The notes under the pieces: model-generated
What the model was told of the DNA's origin: nothing
The model's database searches: none
What the model saw: only the letters and a program-made list of their open reading frames with translations
Program-made: the position numbers and the translations under genes
DNA from: an uncultured Lutibacter sp.
GTDB taxonomy: Bacteria; Bacteroidota; Bacteroidia; Flavobacteriales; Flavobacteriaceae
DNA length: 34,839 nt
Assembly: GCA_947311835.1 (NCBI GenBank)
Contig: CAMZLV010000107.1
Coordinates: 1 to 34,839, forward strand
Direction of reading: 5' to 3'
Shown here: in pieces, positions 7,679 to 14,699 of the stretch
How the letters are laid out: each line of letters begins with the position of its first letter
Position numbering within the stretch: position 1 is the stretch's first letter

Positions 7679-7942
7679 TTTTATCATGCTATAAAATATC
7701 GGAATATCAAAAATAGCCATTCCATCTTTTGTGATAATAGCGTTTGGACAGATTATGAAAACGCCTCTAAAATGATTGCTCTTGTTAGACATTTAGGGCA
7801 ACGAATTATATGTATTCCATCAAAAAACATGGTTATTGTACGAACTGGTGATGTAACTGACAAAAAAAATAACCCAAAAAAAATTCCCGGAAAAGAAACC
7901 TATATTTGGGTTAGTGAAGCGTTAAAAATGATAGCTATTTAA
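7679..7942 (+). pseudogene. C-terminal remnant of a beta-lactamase-like serine hydrolase
   Basis: The 369-nt gap between nosL and nosD holds an open stretch of 87 codons on the plus strand, with no good start codon. It reads ...RHLGQRIICIPSKNMVIVRTGDV... and ends SEALKMIAI, stop at 7942. This is the typical C-terminal strand pair of class C beta-lactamase-like hydrolases (6-aminohexanoate-dimer hydrolase type), where intact proteins have GHLGQ-I-IPS-LVVVR-G. The catalytic SxxK and YxN regions are absent and the GH glycine is replaced by arginine. It is antisense to the nos genes on both sides. I read it as a leftover from an earlier gene at this locus, perhaps displaced when the nos cluster arrived or was rearranged. 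Confidence 0.65.
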
Positions 7943-7952
7943 CTTCAAAATA

Positions 7953-8396
7953 TTATTTTACAAACTTTGCTTTTAATTGTTTCCAAGTAAATATTTTTCC
8001 ACTATACATTGATTGTGCTTTTTTAGCCGTTTCTATTGAACTAAACGCCGATAAATTTGCTCCCATCGGACTTTTAATTTTTTCAGAAATTAAGTAAGTT
8101 GCTTTTCTTGCTGGAATTAATTCTCCTGGTTTTGTATAATCTGCAACTAAAATAAATGCGAGTTTTTCTTCATTATTTTCATTATTTATTTTTTGAACCA
8201 AACATTCAATAGCATCAAACATATATGCTTTTCCTTTTTTAGTAACATATTCTGCAGCATGTGTTTTATCAACAACTGTCATGTCACAGTGATAACAATG
8301 ATCATTACCATAGTTAATTTCTTTTGGTTCTACTTTACAAGATACAAGTAAAATTATACTCAAAAAAACAAGTATTAGCGTACGTGAATTTTTCAT
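7953..8396 (-). CDS. nosL: NosL, copper-chaperone lipoprotein
   Basis: This is a 147-residue lipoprotein (LLVSC, C20) of the NosL family. After a short linker it has HCYHCDM (C34, C37, M39), the Cu(I)-binding CxxC-x-M motif of the family, and later MFDAIECLV, the second conserved block. In studied systems NosL hands copper to NosD on the NosDFY complex. It lies downstream of a NosB-like membrane protein gene, from which a 120-nt structured spacer separates it, and upstream of nosD. It shares a transcript with the NosB-like gene if the spacer hairpin does not terminate. Confidence 0.92.
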   Translation of the reverse strand: MKNSRTLILVFLSIILLVSCKVEPKEINYGNDHCYHCDMTVVDKTHAAEYVTKKGKAYMFDAIECLVQKINNENNEEKLAFILVADYTKPGELIPARKATYLISEKIKSPMGANLSAFSSIETAKKAQSMYSGKIFTWKQLKAKFVK

Positions 8397-8398
8397 TT

Positions 8399-8518
8399 TT
8401 AAAAATTTGTTGAATTAAATAAAACAAATGAGGCTGCCGAATTAGTTATATTATCATTATGGATGGTATTGAAAAAACTCAAAGAACTAAAAACGAGTAT
8501 ACTTTTCATTGTATTCAT
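8399..8518 (-). CDS. Possible 39-residue small ORF upstream of nosL
   Basis: ATG at 8518 opens a frame of 39 codons (MNTMKSILVFSSLSFF...) whose stop is 3 nt before the nosL start. It has a short hydrophobic stretch and no motif that I recognise. It lies largely inside the loop and 3' arm of the hairpin described at 8426-8544. It could be a leader-type peptide or chance; there is no independent support for translation. Confidence 0.25.
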   Translation of the reverse strand: MNTMKSILVFSSLSFFNTIHNDNITNSAASFVLFNSTNF

Positions 8519-8544
8519 AATGTATCTATCAGACAACCTCATTT
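8426..8544 (-). ncRNA. Long hairpin in the spacer between the NosB-like gene and nosL
   Basis: On minus-strand RNA, AAATGAGGTTGTC (8544-8532) can pair with GGCAGCCTCATTT (8438-8426) over 13 bp. The two non-Watson-Crick positions are both G-U in this strand's RNA but would be A-C mismatches on the other strand. That strand bias suggests an RNA selected in the operon's direction. An inner stem (CATTAT 8455-8460 with ATAATG 8517-8522) is possible. A T-rich stretch follows the 3' arm. The role (processing site, attenuator or small RNA) is unknown. Confidence 0.4.
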
Positions 8545-8550
8545 AAAAAA

Positions 8551-9174
8551 TTAAGATTTTGCTTCTTTTTTTCCTGTAATAAATGCCATTAATGACAATA
8601 CCATACCGACTACTATAAAATATGCTCCAAGGGCTGGAAAAGAGTAAACTTCAAAGTTTAATAGTTTCTTGTACCCTAAAAATGGCGGTTGATATCCCAT
8701 TGGTTTACCTGTTACAGGATCTGCAATTTTTAATATTGCGTTTGGATCTAAATTATGACCATAAGAGTCCAACCATGCATAAAAATCATACAAGCCTGCC
8801 ATCCCTAAAAATACCATAATTAAAAGCCAATACAAATACCATTTATGATTTCCTTTAAAACCAACAAACAAACCAAAAGCAATCATAACACCAATTACTA
8901 TTGGGAAAATAGTGAATTCTATAAAAGGTTCTATTTCTTTTTTAGCAACATTCTCTTCGGTTGGTAAATGAGCCATACCAATATAATGATTCAACAAATC
9001 TATGTTTTTAACATCGTTATATTGCACACCATCTGACAAGTGTGTAATATGAATATTTAATCCCAAAGGTTCAGGATATTGTGGTGCTACCAAGGTTATT
9101 TTCCATAAAGGTAACACATATAAAGCACCTAATAAAAGCGCTCCAATTATCATTAATATTTTTGATTTTTTCAT
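8551..9174 (-). CDS. NosB-like membrane protein of the clade II nos cluster
   Basis: This 207-residue protein has four hydrophobic helices: at 5-25, about 88-106, 112-132 and 178-200. A periplasmic loop follows helix 1 and contains HITHLSDG and NHYIGMAHLP. The His/Met-containing NHYIGMAHL segment could hold metal. A transmembrane protein of unknown function next to nosZ, called NosB in clade II (atypical) nos clusters, matches its size and place. I recognise the layout rather than a motif, so the symbol is left blank. It is the first gene of the second nos transcript, with its own Crp/Fnr-type operator 54 nt upstream. nosZ lies just before it behind a strong terminator. Confidence 0.7.
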   Translation of the reverse strand: MKKSKILMIIGALLLGALYVLPLWKITLVAPQYPEPLGLNIHITHLSDGVQYNDVKNIDLLNHYIGMAHLPTEENVAKKEIEPFIEFTIFPIVIGVMIAFGLFVGFKGNHKWYLYWLLIMVFLGMAGLYDFYAWLDSYGHNLDPNAILKIADPVTGKPMGYQPPFLGYKKLLNFEVYSFPALGAYFIVVGMVLSLMAFITGKKEAKS

Positions 9175-9196
9175 GATGTTTAAATTAATTTTAGTG

Positions 9197-9239
9197 TAAA
9201 ACTACAATCTTATAATTACTATTCTTATGATAAAAGTCA
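9197..9239 (-). promoter_or_regulatory. Crp/Fnr-type operator plus -7 box for the nosB-like/nosLDFY unit
   Basis: TGATAAAAGTCA (9228-9239, within the longer TATGATAAAAGTCATA) is followed on the minus strand after exactly 23 nt by TAGTTTTA (9204-9197), one mismatch from TAnnTTTG. The offset is identical to the three other copies. The predicted start of transcription is near 9192, giving a leader of about 18 nt. Confidence 0.7.
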
Positions 9240-9273
9240 TATAAAAGATGTTTTTGTCTTTTATTATGCGAAA

Positions 9274-9313
9274 ACAAAAAAAACGAGCAACTAGTCTAAC
9301 TATATGTTGCTCG
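9274..9313 (-). terminator. Intrinsic terminator after nosZ
   Basis: A perfect 8-bp stem, CGAGCAAC (9284-9291) with GTTGCTCG (9306-9313), has a 14-nt loop. On the minus strand it is followed by TTTTTTTTGTTTT. It lies 26 nt after the nosZ stop codon (9339-9341) and ends the fasciclin/cytochrome/nosZ transcript before the next operator at 9228-9239. Confidence 0.9.
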
Positions 9314-9338
9314 CCTTCTGATTATCAACTAAATGAAC

Positions 9339-11333
9339 TTATTCTTCCTCGCCTGGAATATCACCATCTAAAGTAAATGAGATAGGGATATTAGACCCTT
9401 TAGGAGAAACACGAACATAACCTTGCATTTCTTGGTGCAATGCCGAGCAGAAATCTGTACAATAAAATGGCCAAACTCCTACTTCTTTAGGCTCCCAAAC
9501 AAATGTTGAAGTTCTTCCAGGCATAATTAACAACTCTGATGTGTTAGCACCAATCATTGAAATACCGTGAGGAACATCATAATCTTGTTCTAAATTTGTA
9601 ACATGGAAAAATACTTTATCACCAACTTTTACACCTTCAATATTATCAGGAGAAAAATGAGAACGAATCATAGTCATATAGATATGAACTTCATTTCCTT
9701 TTCTAACTACTTTTGTTTCTGCCTCGCTCTTAACACCATAAGGATGCTTATTCTCATCTAATTTGTATATTTTTCTTGATTTTGGTGCTATTTTATCAGC
9801 AGCAATTCCGGCAGCATAATGAGGTTCTCCAATAGTAGGGAAATCTAATAGCAATTCCATTTTTTCACCTGAAATATCAAATAATTGAGCAGATTGGCAT
9901 ACTTCAGGACCTGTAGGTAAATAACGGTCTTTTGTAATCTTGTTCATTGATATTAAGTATTTATCATCTGGTGTTCTAGAGTTTCCTCCAGGAATCATTA
10001 AGTGACCAACTGAATAATATACAGGATGTCTATCTAACACTTTTAAATCTTTAACATTCCATTTTACAACTTCAGAAGAGATAAAGAATGTAGTATATGC
10101 ATTTCCTCTTGTATCAAACTCAGTGTGTAAAGGTCCTAATCCAGGTTGATCTAGCACTCCAAAGTTAATTGCTTCAAACTTCATAATAGGAATTCCGTAT
10201 TTTTCTCCATCAAAAGCTTTATCAGCTATTGCTTTTTGGAATTTTGTAAATGAATGCACTGTCATAGCAGCTGCTAATTTACCATTACCAATAATATACT
10301 CTCCTGTTGGATCTACGTCACAACCATGAGGTGATTTTGCTGTTGGTAAGAAATAAATTGCTCCTGGAACATCTTTTGGTTCAACAACCAACACTTCTTT
10401 TTCCATTGTTGAAGTTGCTGAATGCGTATCATCACTCCAAGTATTATGTGCATATTTTGCAGGCATTTTTTTACCTCCACCGTTTTTTACATATTCTTCA
10501 ATTTTTTTCCAATTAATTGCTGCAATAAAATCTTTATCATTTTGCGATGCATTAACCTCTAACAATGAGTTTGCTTCTTCTGTATTATAGGTTGAGAAAA
10601 AGAACCAACCATGAGATTTTCCACGTCCTGGATGCGATAAATCATAGTTAAATCCAGGCATTTTTATTTGAAAAGCAATATTCATACGTCCCGTTTCCTT
10701 ATCAATTTTTAAGAATGACAATGCACCTTTAAAATTACCTTTCATATCTTTAATAGACATGTCTCTTTGAGGAAATGGTACTGCAAAACGAGTTCCTGCT
10801 ACTACATATTCTGAGTTTTCAGTAACATACGAAGAAGAGTGATTTCCTGCTGAGTTAGGAATTTCTATAATTTCTTCTGTTTCAAATGTTTCTAAAGAAA
10901 TACGTGCAATACGAGGCGTATTGTTTTCGTTGATAAATACCCAACGACCATCTACTGAACCATTGGTTTGAGAAATATCTGGATGATGTGAATCTCCCCA
11001 AGGCACAAAACCATGAGAGGTTTCTAACATTGGTTTGGTTTCTTCATTGTATCCATATCCTTTTTCTGGGTCTTGAGAAAATACAGGTATCACTCTAAAC
11101 AATCTACCAGAAGGTAATCCGTAAACTGACAATTGACCTGAAAAACCTCCAGATATAAATGCATAATGAGAATCATGTTCTCCTGGAGCAACATATACTC
11201 TTTCTGCAGCGCTTCCTGCTATTGCTCCTTTTGCGTTTCCTCTAGTTTCTTTACTTGCGGTTGTTGGCGCACAACTTACAAAAAAAGTTGCCGTAATAAC
11301 TAAAGAAAAAATTGATTTAATAATTGTTTTCAT
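9339..11333 (-). CDS. nosZ: NosZ, clade II nitrous-oxide reductase (lipoprotein type)
   Basis: This 664-residue enzyme reduces N2O to N2 in the periplasm with a CuZ cluster and a CuA centre. The N-terminus is a Sec lipoprotein signal (FFVSC, C21) with no twin-arginine motif, typical of clade II NosZ. The beta-propeller carries the CuZ histidine blocks DSHHPD, SPHGCD, GPLHTEFD, GHLMIPGG and GEPHYA. The C-terminal cupredoxin domain has DVPHG (about H589) and the CuA loop CTDFCSALHQEM (C625, C629, H633). All expected ligands are present, so it should be active. It follows the cytochrome c gene by 23 nt and ends at a strong terminator. No nosR or nosX is in the window, as is common for this clade. 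Confidence 0.97.
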   Translation of the reverse strand: MKTIIKSIFSLVITATFFVSCAPTTASKETRGNAKGAIAGSAAERVYVAPGEHDSHYAFISGGFSGQLSVYGLPSGRLFRVIPVFSQDPEKGYGYNEETKPMLETSHGFVPWGDSHHPDISQTNGSVDGRWVFINENNTPRIARISLETFETEEIIEIPNSAGNHSSSYVTENSEYVVAGTRFAVPFPQRDMSIKDMKGNFKGALSFLKIDKETGRMNIAFQIKMPGFNYDLSHPGRGKSHGWFFFSTYNTEEANSLLEVNASQNDKDFIAAINWKKIEEYVKNGGGKKMPAKYAHNTWSDDTHSATSTMEKEVLVVEPKDVPGAIYFLPTAKSPHGCDVDPTGEYIIGNGKLAAAMTVHSFTKFQKAIADKAFDGEKYGIPIMKFEAINFGVLDQPGLGPLHTEFDTRGNAYTTFFISSEVVKWNVKDLKVLDRHPVYYSVGHLMIPGGNSRTPDDKYLISMNKITKDRYLPTGPEVCQSAQLFDISGEKMELLLDFPTIGEPHYAAGIAADKIAPKSRKIYKLDENKHPYGVKSEAETKVVRKGNEVHIYMTMIRSHFSPDNIEGVKVGDKVFFHVTNLEQDYDVPHGISMIGANTSELLIMPGRTSTFVWEPKEVGVWPFYCTDFCSALHQEMQGYVRVSPKGSNIPISFTLDGDIPGEEE

Positions 11334-11356
11334 TTAATTTGATATTTAATAATTGA

Positions 11357-11860
11357 TTAGTTTTTTGTTCTAAAATATTCTAAGATAGCTCTTGCTTGAT
11401 CTTCTTTTAAACTTTGATTTGCCATTGGCGCATGATATTCTGCAATCAATGCTTTCGCAACAGGATCTTCAGCAACCATTTTTTCTGGATTCATAATCAT
11501 ATTCATAATCCATTCAGGAGAACGTCTTTGAGTTACACCTTTTAATGCAGGTCCTACAAAACGCTTTTTAAATTTATGACAAGCTGTACAATTGGCTTTA
11601 AATAAATCTTTTCCTTTTGCTACCAATTTATCATCAATCTTAGCATCAATTTTAACTGATTTTACATCTCCTACTCCCTTGTTATCAAGTGTTGGAGCCA
11701 ATAAATCTATCTTAGATGATTTTTCTGCTTTTTTGGGAGTTTCTTTTACTTCTTTTTTTGTTGGAAGTTTTATTCCTTTTTTCTCCTCTTTTTTTCCATC
11801 ACCGCAACTTGAAAAAGTGATTGTTAAAATTGCTAATAATGCTACTAGTTTAATTTTCAT
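11357..11860 (-). CDS. Class I c-type cytochrome lipoprotein, probable electron donor to NosZ
   Basis: This is a 167-residue lipoprotein (FSSC, C19) with a charged Lys/Glu-rich linker to about residue 75. A single cytochrome c domain follows, with the haem-binding motif CTACH (C91, C94, H95) and a likely axial methionine in HAPMAN (M146). It is tethered in the periplasm or outer face and probably passes electrons from the bc1/alternative complex to the CuA site of NosZ, the next gene (23 nt gap). The fasciclin lipoprotein gene is 46 nt upstream, so the three are one unit. Role is inferred from position; the cytochrome call is certain. Confidence 0.92.
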   Translation of the reverse strand: MKIKLVALLAILTITFSSCGDGKKEEKKGIKLPTKKEVKETPKKAEKSSKIDLLAPTLDNKGVGDVKSVKIDAKIDDKLVAKGKDLFKANCTACHKFKKRFVGPALKGVTQRRSPEWIMNMIMNPEKMVAEDPVAKALIAEYHAPMANQSLKEDQARAILEYFRTKN

Positions 11861-11906
11861 TTTAATTAGTTTTAAGTTTAATATTTAGTTTAGTTATAAT
11901 TAATTT

Positions 11907-12512
11907 TTACTTATCTGATGGTACTAGTACATCTCCTACTACGTGTATCCATCCATTACTTACTTTTACAGACATTAAGACTTCTGTTCCGCCAACAAAT
12001 ATTTTACCGTCTTTATTTTCAACAGTTAAATATTTTCCGGAAGCCATATATAATTTACGTCCTTTTTTTACATCCTTTTTTAATTGCTTAATTGGATAGT
12101 TTGCTGGTGCAACGTGATTTTTTAATATAAAACCTAACTTGGTTTTGTTTTCAGGTTTTAACAATGTCTCCACAGTTCCTGCTGGTAATTTTTCAAATGC
12201 ACTATTTACAGGTGCAAATACTGTCAATGGTCCTGCGTTTACTAATGCATCTTCAACTCCTGCAGCTTGTACCGCAGCAACCAACGTAGAAAATGGTTTA
12301 TTACCTTCTTTGTCTTTGTAGGTCATTGCAACCTGAAGTACGTTTGCATCTTCTCCTTCTGATAATTTTACTGCTGCTTGTCCTTTATGTTCTTTTGGTG
12401 CAGTTTGTTTTGAGTGTGATTCAGTTGTGTTTGTTGTTTTCTTTTCTGTGTCATTTTTACAAGAAATAAACACAGTAAATAATAGTGTTAATAGTAAATA
12501 CTTAAGTTTCAT
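11907..12512 (-). CDS. Fasciclin (FAS1) domain lipoprotein
   Basis: This is a 201-residue lipoprotein (FISC, C18) with a polar linker and one FAS1 domain (about residues 60-200). The domain is marked by STLVAAVQAAG, LTVFAPVNSAFEKLP, KNHVAPANY and the closing GWIHVVGDVLVP. FAS1 domains are adhesion or protein-contact modules. Their fixed place at the head of flavobacterial nosZ operons suggests a scaffold or partner for the periplasmic N2O-reductase system, but no mechanism is known to me. It is the first gene after a Crp/Fnr-type operator-promoter and is followed by cytochrome c and nosZ. Confidence 0.9.
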   Translation of the reverse strand: MKLKYLLLTLLFTVFISCKNDTEKKTTNTTESHSKQTAPKEHKGQAAVKLSEGEDANVLQVAMTYKDKEGNKPFSTLVAAVQAAGVEDALVNAGPLTVFAPVNSAFEKLPAGTVETLLKPENKTKLGFILKNHVAPANYPIKQLKKDVKKGRKLYMASGKYLTVENKDGKIFVGGTEVLMSVKVSNGWIHVVGDVLVPSDK

Positions 12513-12536
12513 AATTATAAATTATTTTAGTTATTG

Positions 12537-12566
12537 TGCAAATTTAATTTTATTTGCAATGCAAAT
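12537..12566. repeat. Three TGCAAAT half-sites at the nosZ-operon promoter
   Basis: TGCAAAT (12537-12543), ATTTGCA (12552-12558) and TGCAAAT (12560-12566) lie between the Crp/Fnr-type palindrome and the gene. The last two form the perfect palindrome ATTTGCA-A-TGCAAAT. The first overlaps the -7 box. A second regulator could bind here, but AT-rich chance is possible. Confidence 0.35.
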
Positions 12567-12581
12567 ATATGATATTTATCA
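12539..12581 (-). promoter_or_regulatory. Crp/Fnr-type operator plus -7 box for the fasciclin/cytochrome/nosZ operon
   Basis: TGATATTTATCA (12570-12581; ATGATA and TATCAT arms around TT) is followed on the minus strand after exactly 23 nt by TAAATTTG (12546-12539), a full -7 match. Predicted start of transcription is near 12534, about 22 nt before the fasciclin start codon. No standard -33 TTTG at normal spacing is seen, which fits an activator-dependent promoter. Confidence 0.78.
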
Positions 12582-12603
12582 TAAAAAGATATTTTTATCT
12601 TTT

Positions 12604-12639
12604 TAATAAAAAAGAGCCAAATTTTCATTTGACTCTTTT
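12604..12639 (-). terminator. Intrinsic terminator after the universal stress protein gene
   Basis: AAAAGAGCCAAAT (12610-12622) and ATTTGACTCTTTT (12627-12639) pair over 13 bp with one mismatch (G-U in the minus-strand RNA) around a 4-nt TTTC loop. On the minus strand the stem runs into TTTTTTATT. It lies 48 nt after the usp stop and insulates the nosZ operon promoter from it. Confidence 0.85.
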
Positions 12640-12686
12640 CATTACTTTGAAATTAATTAACTAAACTAAAACTCCAAGTATTTTTA

Positions 12687-13520
12687 TTAAATTTTAAATG
12701 TCATTACTGGTAATGTAGAATGGTTAACGATAGATTCTGAAATACTACCATCTATAAAATGTGCCAATCCTTTTTTCCCTCTTGTGAGTGTCGCTATAAG
12801 GTCAGCACCAACAACACTTGAAAAATTTATTATTCCTTTTTCTACTGAATAATCACTTACGTAGGTAACTTGATTAAGTTTATCTAAATTACCATCGGCT
12901 TTTTTAAGAAAATTTGCCACTCTAGCTTCCATTTCAACAGAACTTCTAAATTGCTGATTTGGTAAATTAACATAGAGTAAATGCACTTTTGCATCCATTT
13001 TTTCAAACATTTTTAATGCTTGATGATATGGTTTTATGGCATCTTCAGAAAAATCACAAGCAAATACAACTGTTTCAAAATCTGTTAAAATAGGATTGTG
13101 TTTTACTACTAAAACAGGAATATTAGAATACCTTACAACCTTTTCGGTATTAGATCCTATAAAAACTTCTTTAAATCCACTAGTTCCACGCGATCCCATA
13201 ACAATCAAATCTACATCGTATTCTTTTGCTACTTCACTGACCTCATTAAATACCTTAAAGTGTTTAACTAATGGAGTGATTTTTATTCCTTGCAAATAAT
13301 CTTTATCTAAAAATTCTTTAAATTTCTTTTCAGCAAGTTTTAAGAAAAAAATTGTTTGGGCTTGCACCTCATTCCCTTCTTTTGTTGCCATAGCATTAGA
13401 CAACTCTAGCATATGCAACACAACTAATTCAGCATTATTACGTCTTGCTAATACGGCTGCAGTTTCTAATGCAAATTCAGAATGTTGTGAAAAATCAACT
13501 GGTACAATAATTTTTTTCAT
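12687..13520 (-). CDS. Tandem universal stress protein (UspA family)
   Basis: This 277-residue cytoplasmic protein has two UspA domains (about 1-145 and 150-277). The first has the ATP-binding pattern GSRGTSGFKEVFIGSNTEKV (G-2x-G-9x-GS). The second ends with TRGKKGLAHFIDGSISESIV and is less canonical. Such proteins support survival under oxygen limitation or energy stress. The promoter has the same Crp/Fnr-type operator as the nos and copper units, at the same offset, which makes it a member of that regulon. It has its own terminator downstream. Confidence 0.93.
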   Translation of the reverse strand: MKKIIVPVDFSQHSEFALETAAVLARRNNAELVVLHMLELSNAMATKEGNEVQAQTIFFLKLAEKKFKEFLDKDYLQGIKITPLVKHFKVFNEVSEVAKEYDVDLIVMGSRGTSGFKEVFIGSNTEKVVRYSNIPVLVVKHNPILTDFETVVFACDFSEDAIKPYHQALKMFEKMDAKVHLLYVNLPNQQFRSSVEMEARVANFLKKADGNLDKLNQVTYVSDYSVEKGIINFSSVVGADLIATLTRGKKGLAHFIDGSISESIVNHSTLPVMTFKI

Positions 13521-13566
13521 TAGCTTTTGAGTTATATTCTTTTAAAATTTGCTTTCGGTTAAAACG

Positions 13567-13609
13567 CAAATTTAAAACAACATTACTACTTAAAACATGA
13601 TATATATCA
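13567..13609 (-). promoter_or_regulatory. Crp/Fnr-type operator plus -7 box for the stress protein gene
   Basis: A perfect palindrome TGATATATATCA (13598-13609) is followed on the minus strand after exactly 23 nt by TAAATTTG (13574-13567), a full -7 match. Predicted transcription starts near 13562, giving a leader of about 42 nt. Confidence 0.75.
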
Positions 13610-13679
13610 GTTATGATTTTTTTAACATTTCAATAGTTGCAAAAAGTAACTCTGTTTTTTTTAATACAAAAAAAGTATT

Positions 13680-14561
13680 TTAAATCATATTAAGATTGAT
13701 GACTTCTTGTTTAGTTAATGGTCTATAATGTCCTCTTGGTAGATTTTTTTTAGTGAGTCCTGCAAAAATTACGCGATCTAGTTTAACTACTGTATAACCA
13801 AAATGTTCGAAAATTTTACGTACAATTCTGTTTCTTCCAGAGTGTATTTCAATACCAACTTCTGTTTTTGATTGCCCTTCTACATAAGAAATTGCATCAA
13901 CAAAAACCATTTTCCCTTCAAGCACAAAATTTTCAGAAATTTTATGCATGTCTTTGGCTGCTAGTTTTTTATCTAAAGAAGCATGATATAATTTTTTTAC
14001 ATTATGCTTTGGATGTGTTAATTTTTTAGCCAATTCACCATCATTGGTAAACAATAACAATCCTGTAGTGTTTCTATCCAATCTTCCGACAGGATAAATA
14101 CGTTCTTTGGTTGCGTTTCCAATTAAATCCATCACAGTTTTACGACCTCTTTCGTCATCCATCGTTGTGATATAATTTTTAGGTTTATTTAGCAATACAT
14201 AGCGCTTGGCTTCAATTGATAAAGGTTGTCCGTCAAAACGAACAATATCATTTGGTTGTACTTTATAACCCATTTCGGTAATAATCTTACCATTAACGGT
14301 TGCATTTCCTGCTGCTATATATACATCTGCTTCACGGCGCGAGCAAATACCTGCATTAGCAATGTATTTGTTTAATCGAATACCAGTTTCTACATTCTCT
14401 TTTTTAGGAACTGTACTTGATTTCTTTTTAAATGTTTTGATGTTTTGAGGATTTACACGAAAATTCTTCGTTTTCATGTTTGGGTAATCCTTCTTTTTTG
14501 AAGTTGATTTTTTTTCTTTCTTAGCATGTCGTCCTCTCGACGAGTTTTGTTTTGCTGCCAT
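13680..14561 (-). CDS. rRNA pseudouridine synthase, RsuA/RluB family
   Basis: This is a 293-residue enzyme that converts a uridine in ribosomal RNA to pseudouridine. A Lys/Ser-rich basic tail (1-60) is followed by an S4 RNA-binding domain (IRLNKYIANAGICSRREAD...) and the catalytic domain. The conserved GRLDRNTTGLLLFTNDG holds the catalytic aspartate, and RNRIVRKIFEHFGY is the late motif of the family. The long basic extension is common in Bacteroidota members and probably aids RNA binding. RluB (23S) is more likely than RsuA (16S), but the target base cannot be fixed from sequence. UbiA lies upstream (138 nt gap), so cotranscription is uncertain. Confidence 0.92.
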   Translation of the reverse strand: MAAKQNSSRGRHAKKEKKSTSKKKDYPNMKTKNFRVNPQNIKTFKKKSSTVPKKENVETGIRLNKYIANAGICSRREADVYIAAGNATVNGKIITEMGYKVQPNDIVRFDGQPLSIEAKRYVLLNKPKNYITTMDDERGRKTVMDLIGNATKERIYPVGRLDRNTTGLLLFTNDGELAKKLTHPKHNVKKLYHASLDKKLAAKDMHKISENFVLEGKMVFVDAISYVEGQSKTEVGIEIHSGRNRIVRKIFEHFGYTVVKLDRVIFAGLTKKNLPRGHYRPLTKQEVINLNMI

Positions 14562-14699
14562 TCTAATTAAATTTTGTGCAAAGGTATACTATTTTACTGG
14601 TTTTAGAATAGTTTTATCCTTTTTAAAAAAGTGCTGATGTATATCAATAAAAATACAGAACTTGACATTTTATATCTTGCTTTTATTTAATACTATTTT

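Noticed and set aside
13036-13299. 87-residue plus-strand ORF opposite the universal stress protein gene
   Set aside because: Antisense shadow with no domain or promoter support.
13640-13680. A/T-rich repeat AATAC-A7-GTATT after the pseudouridine synthase gene as a terminator
   Set aside because: Stem of only about five A/T-rich pairs; too weak to call.
14635-14646. TGATGTATATCA upstream of the pseudouridine synthase gene, resembling the Crp/Fnr-type operator
   Set aside because: It is only a partial palindrome and neither strand has a TAnnTTTG box 23 nt away; the gene does not fit the regulon. Left out of the set.
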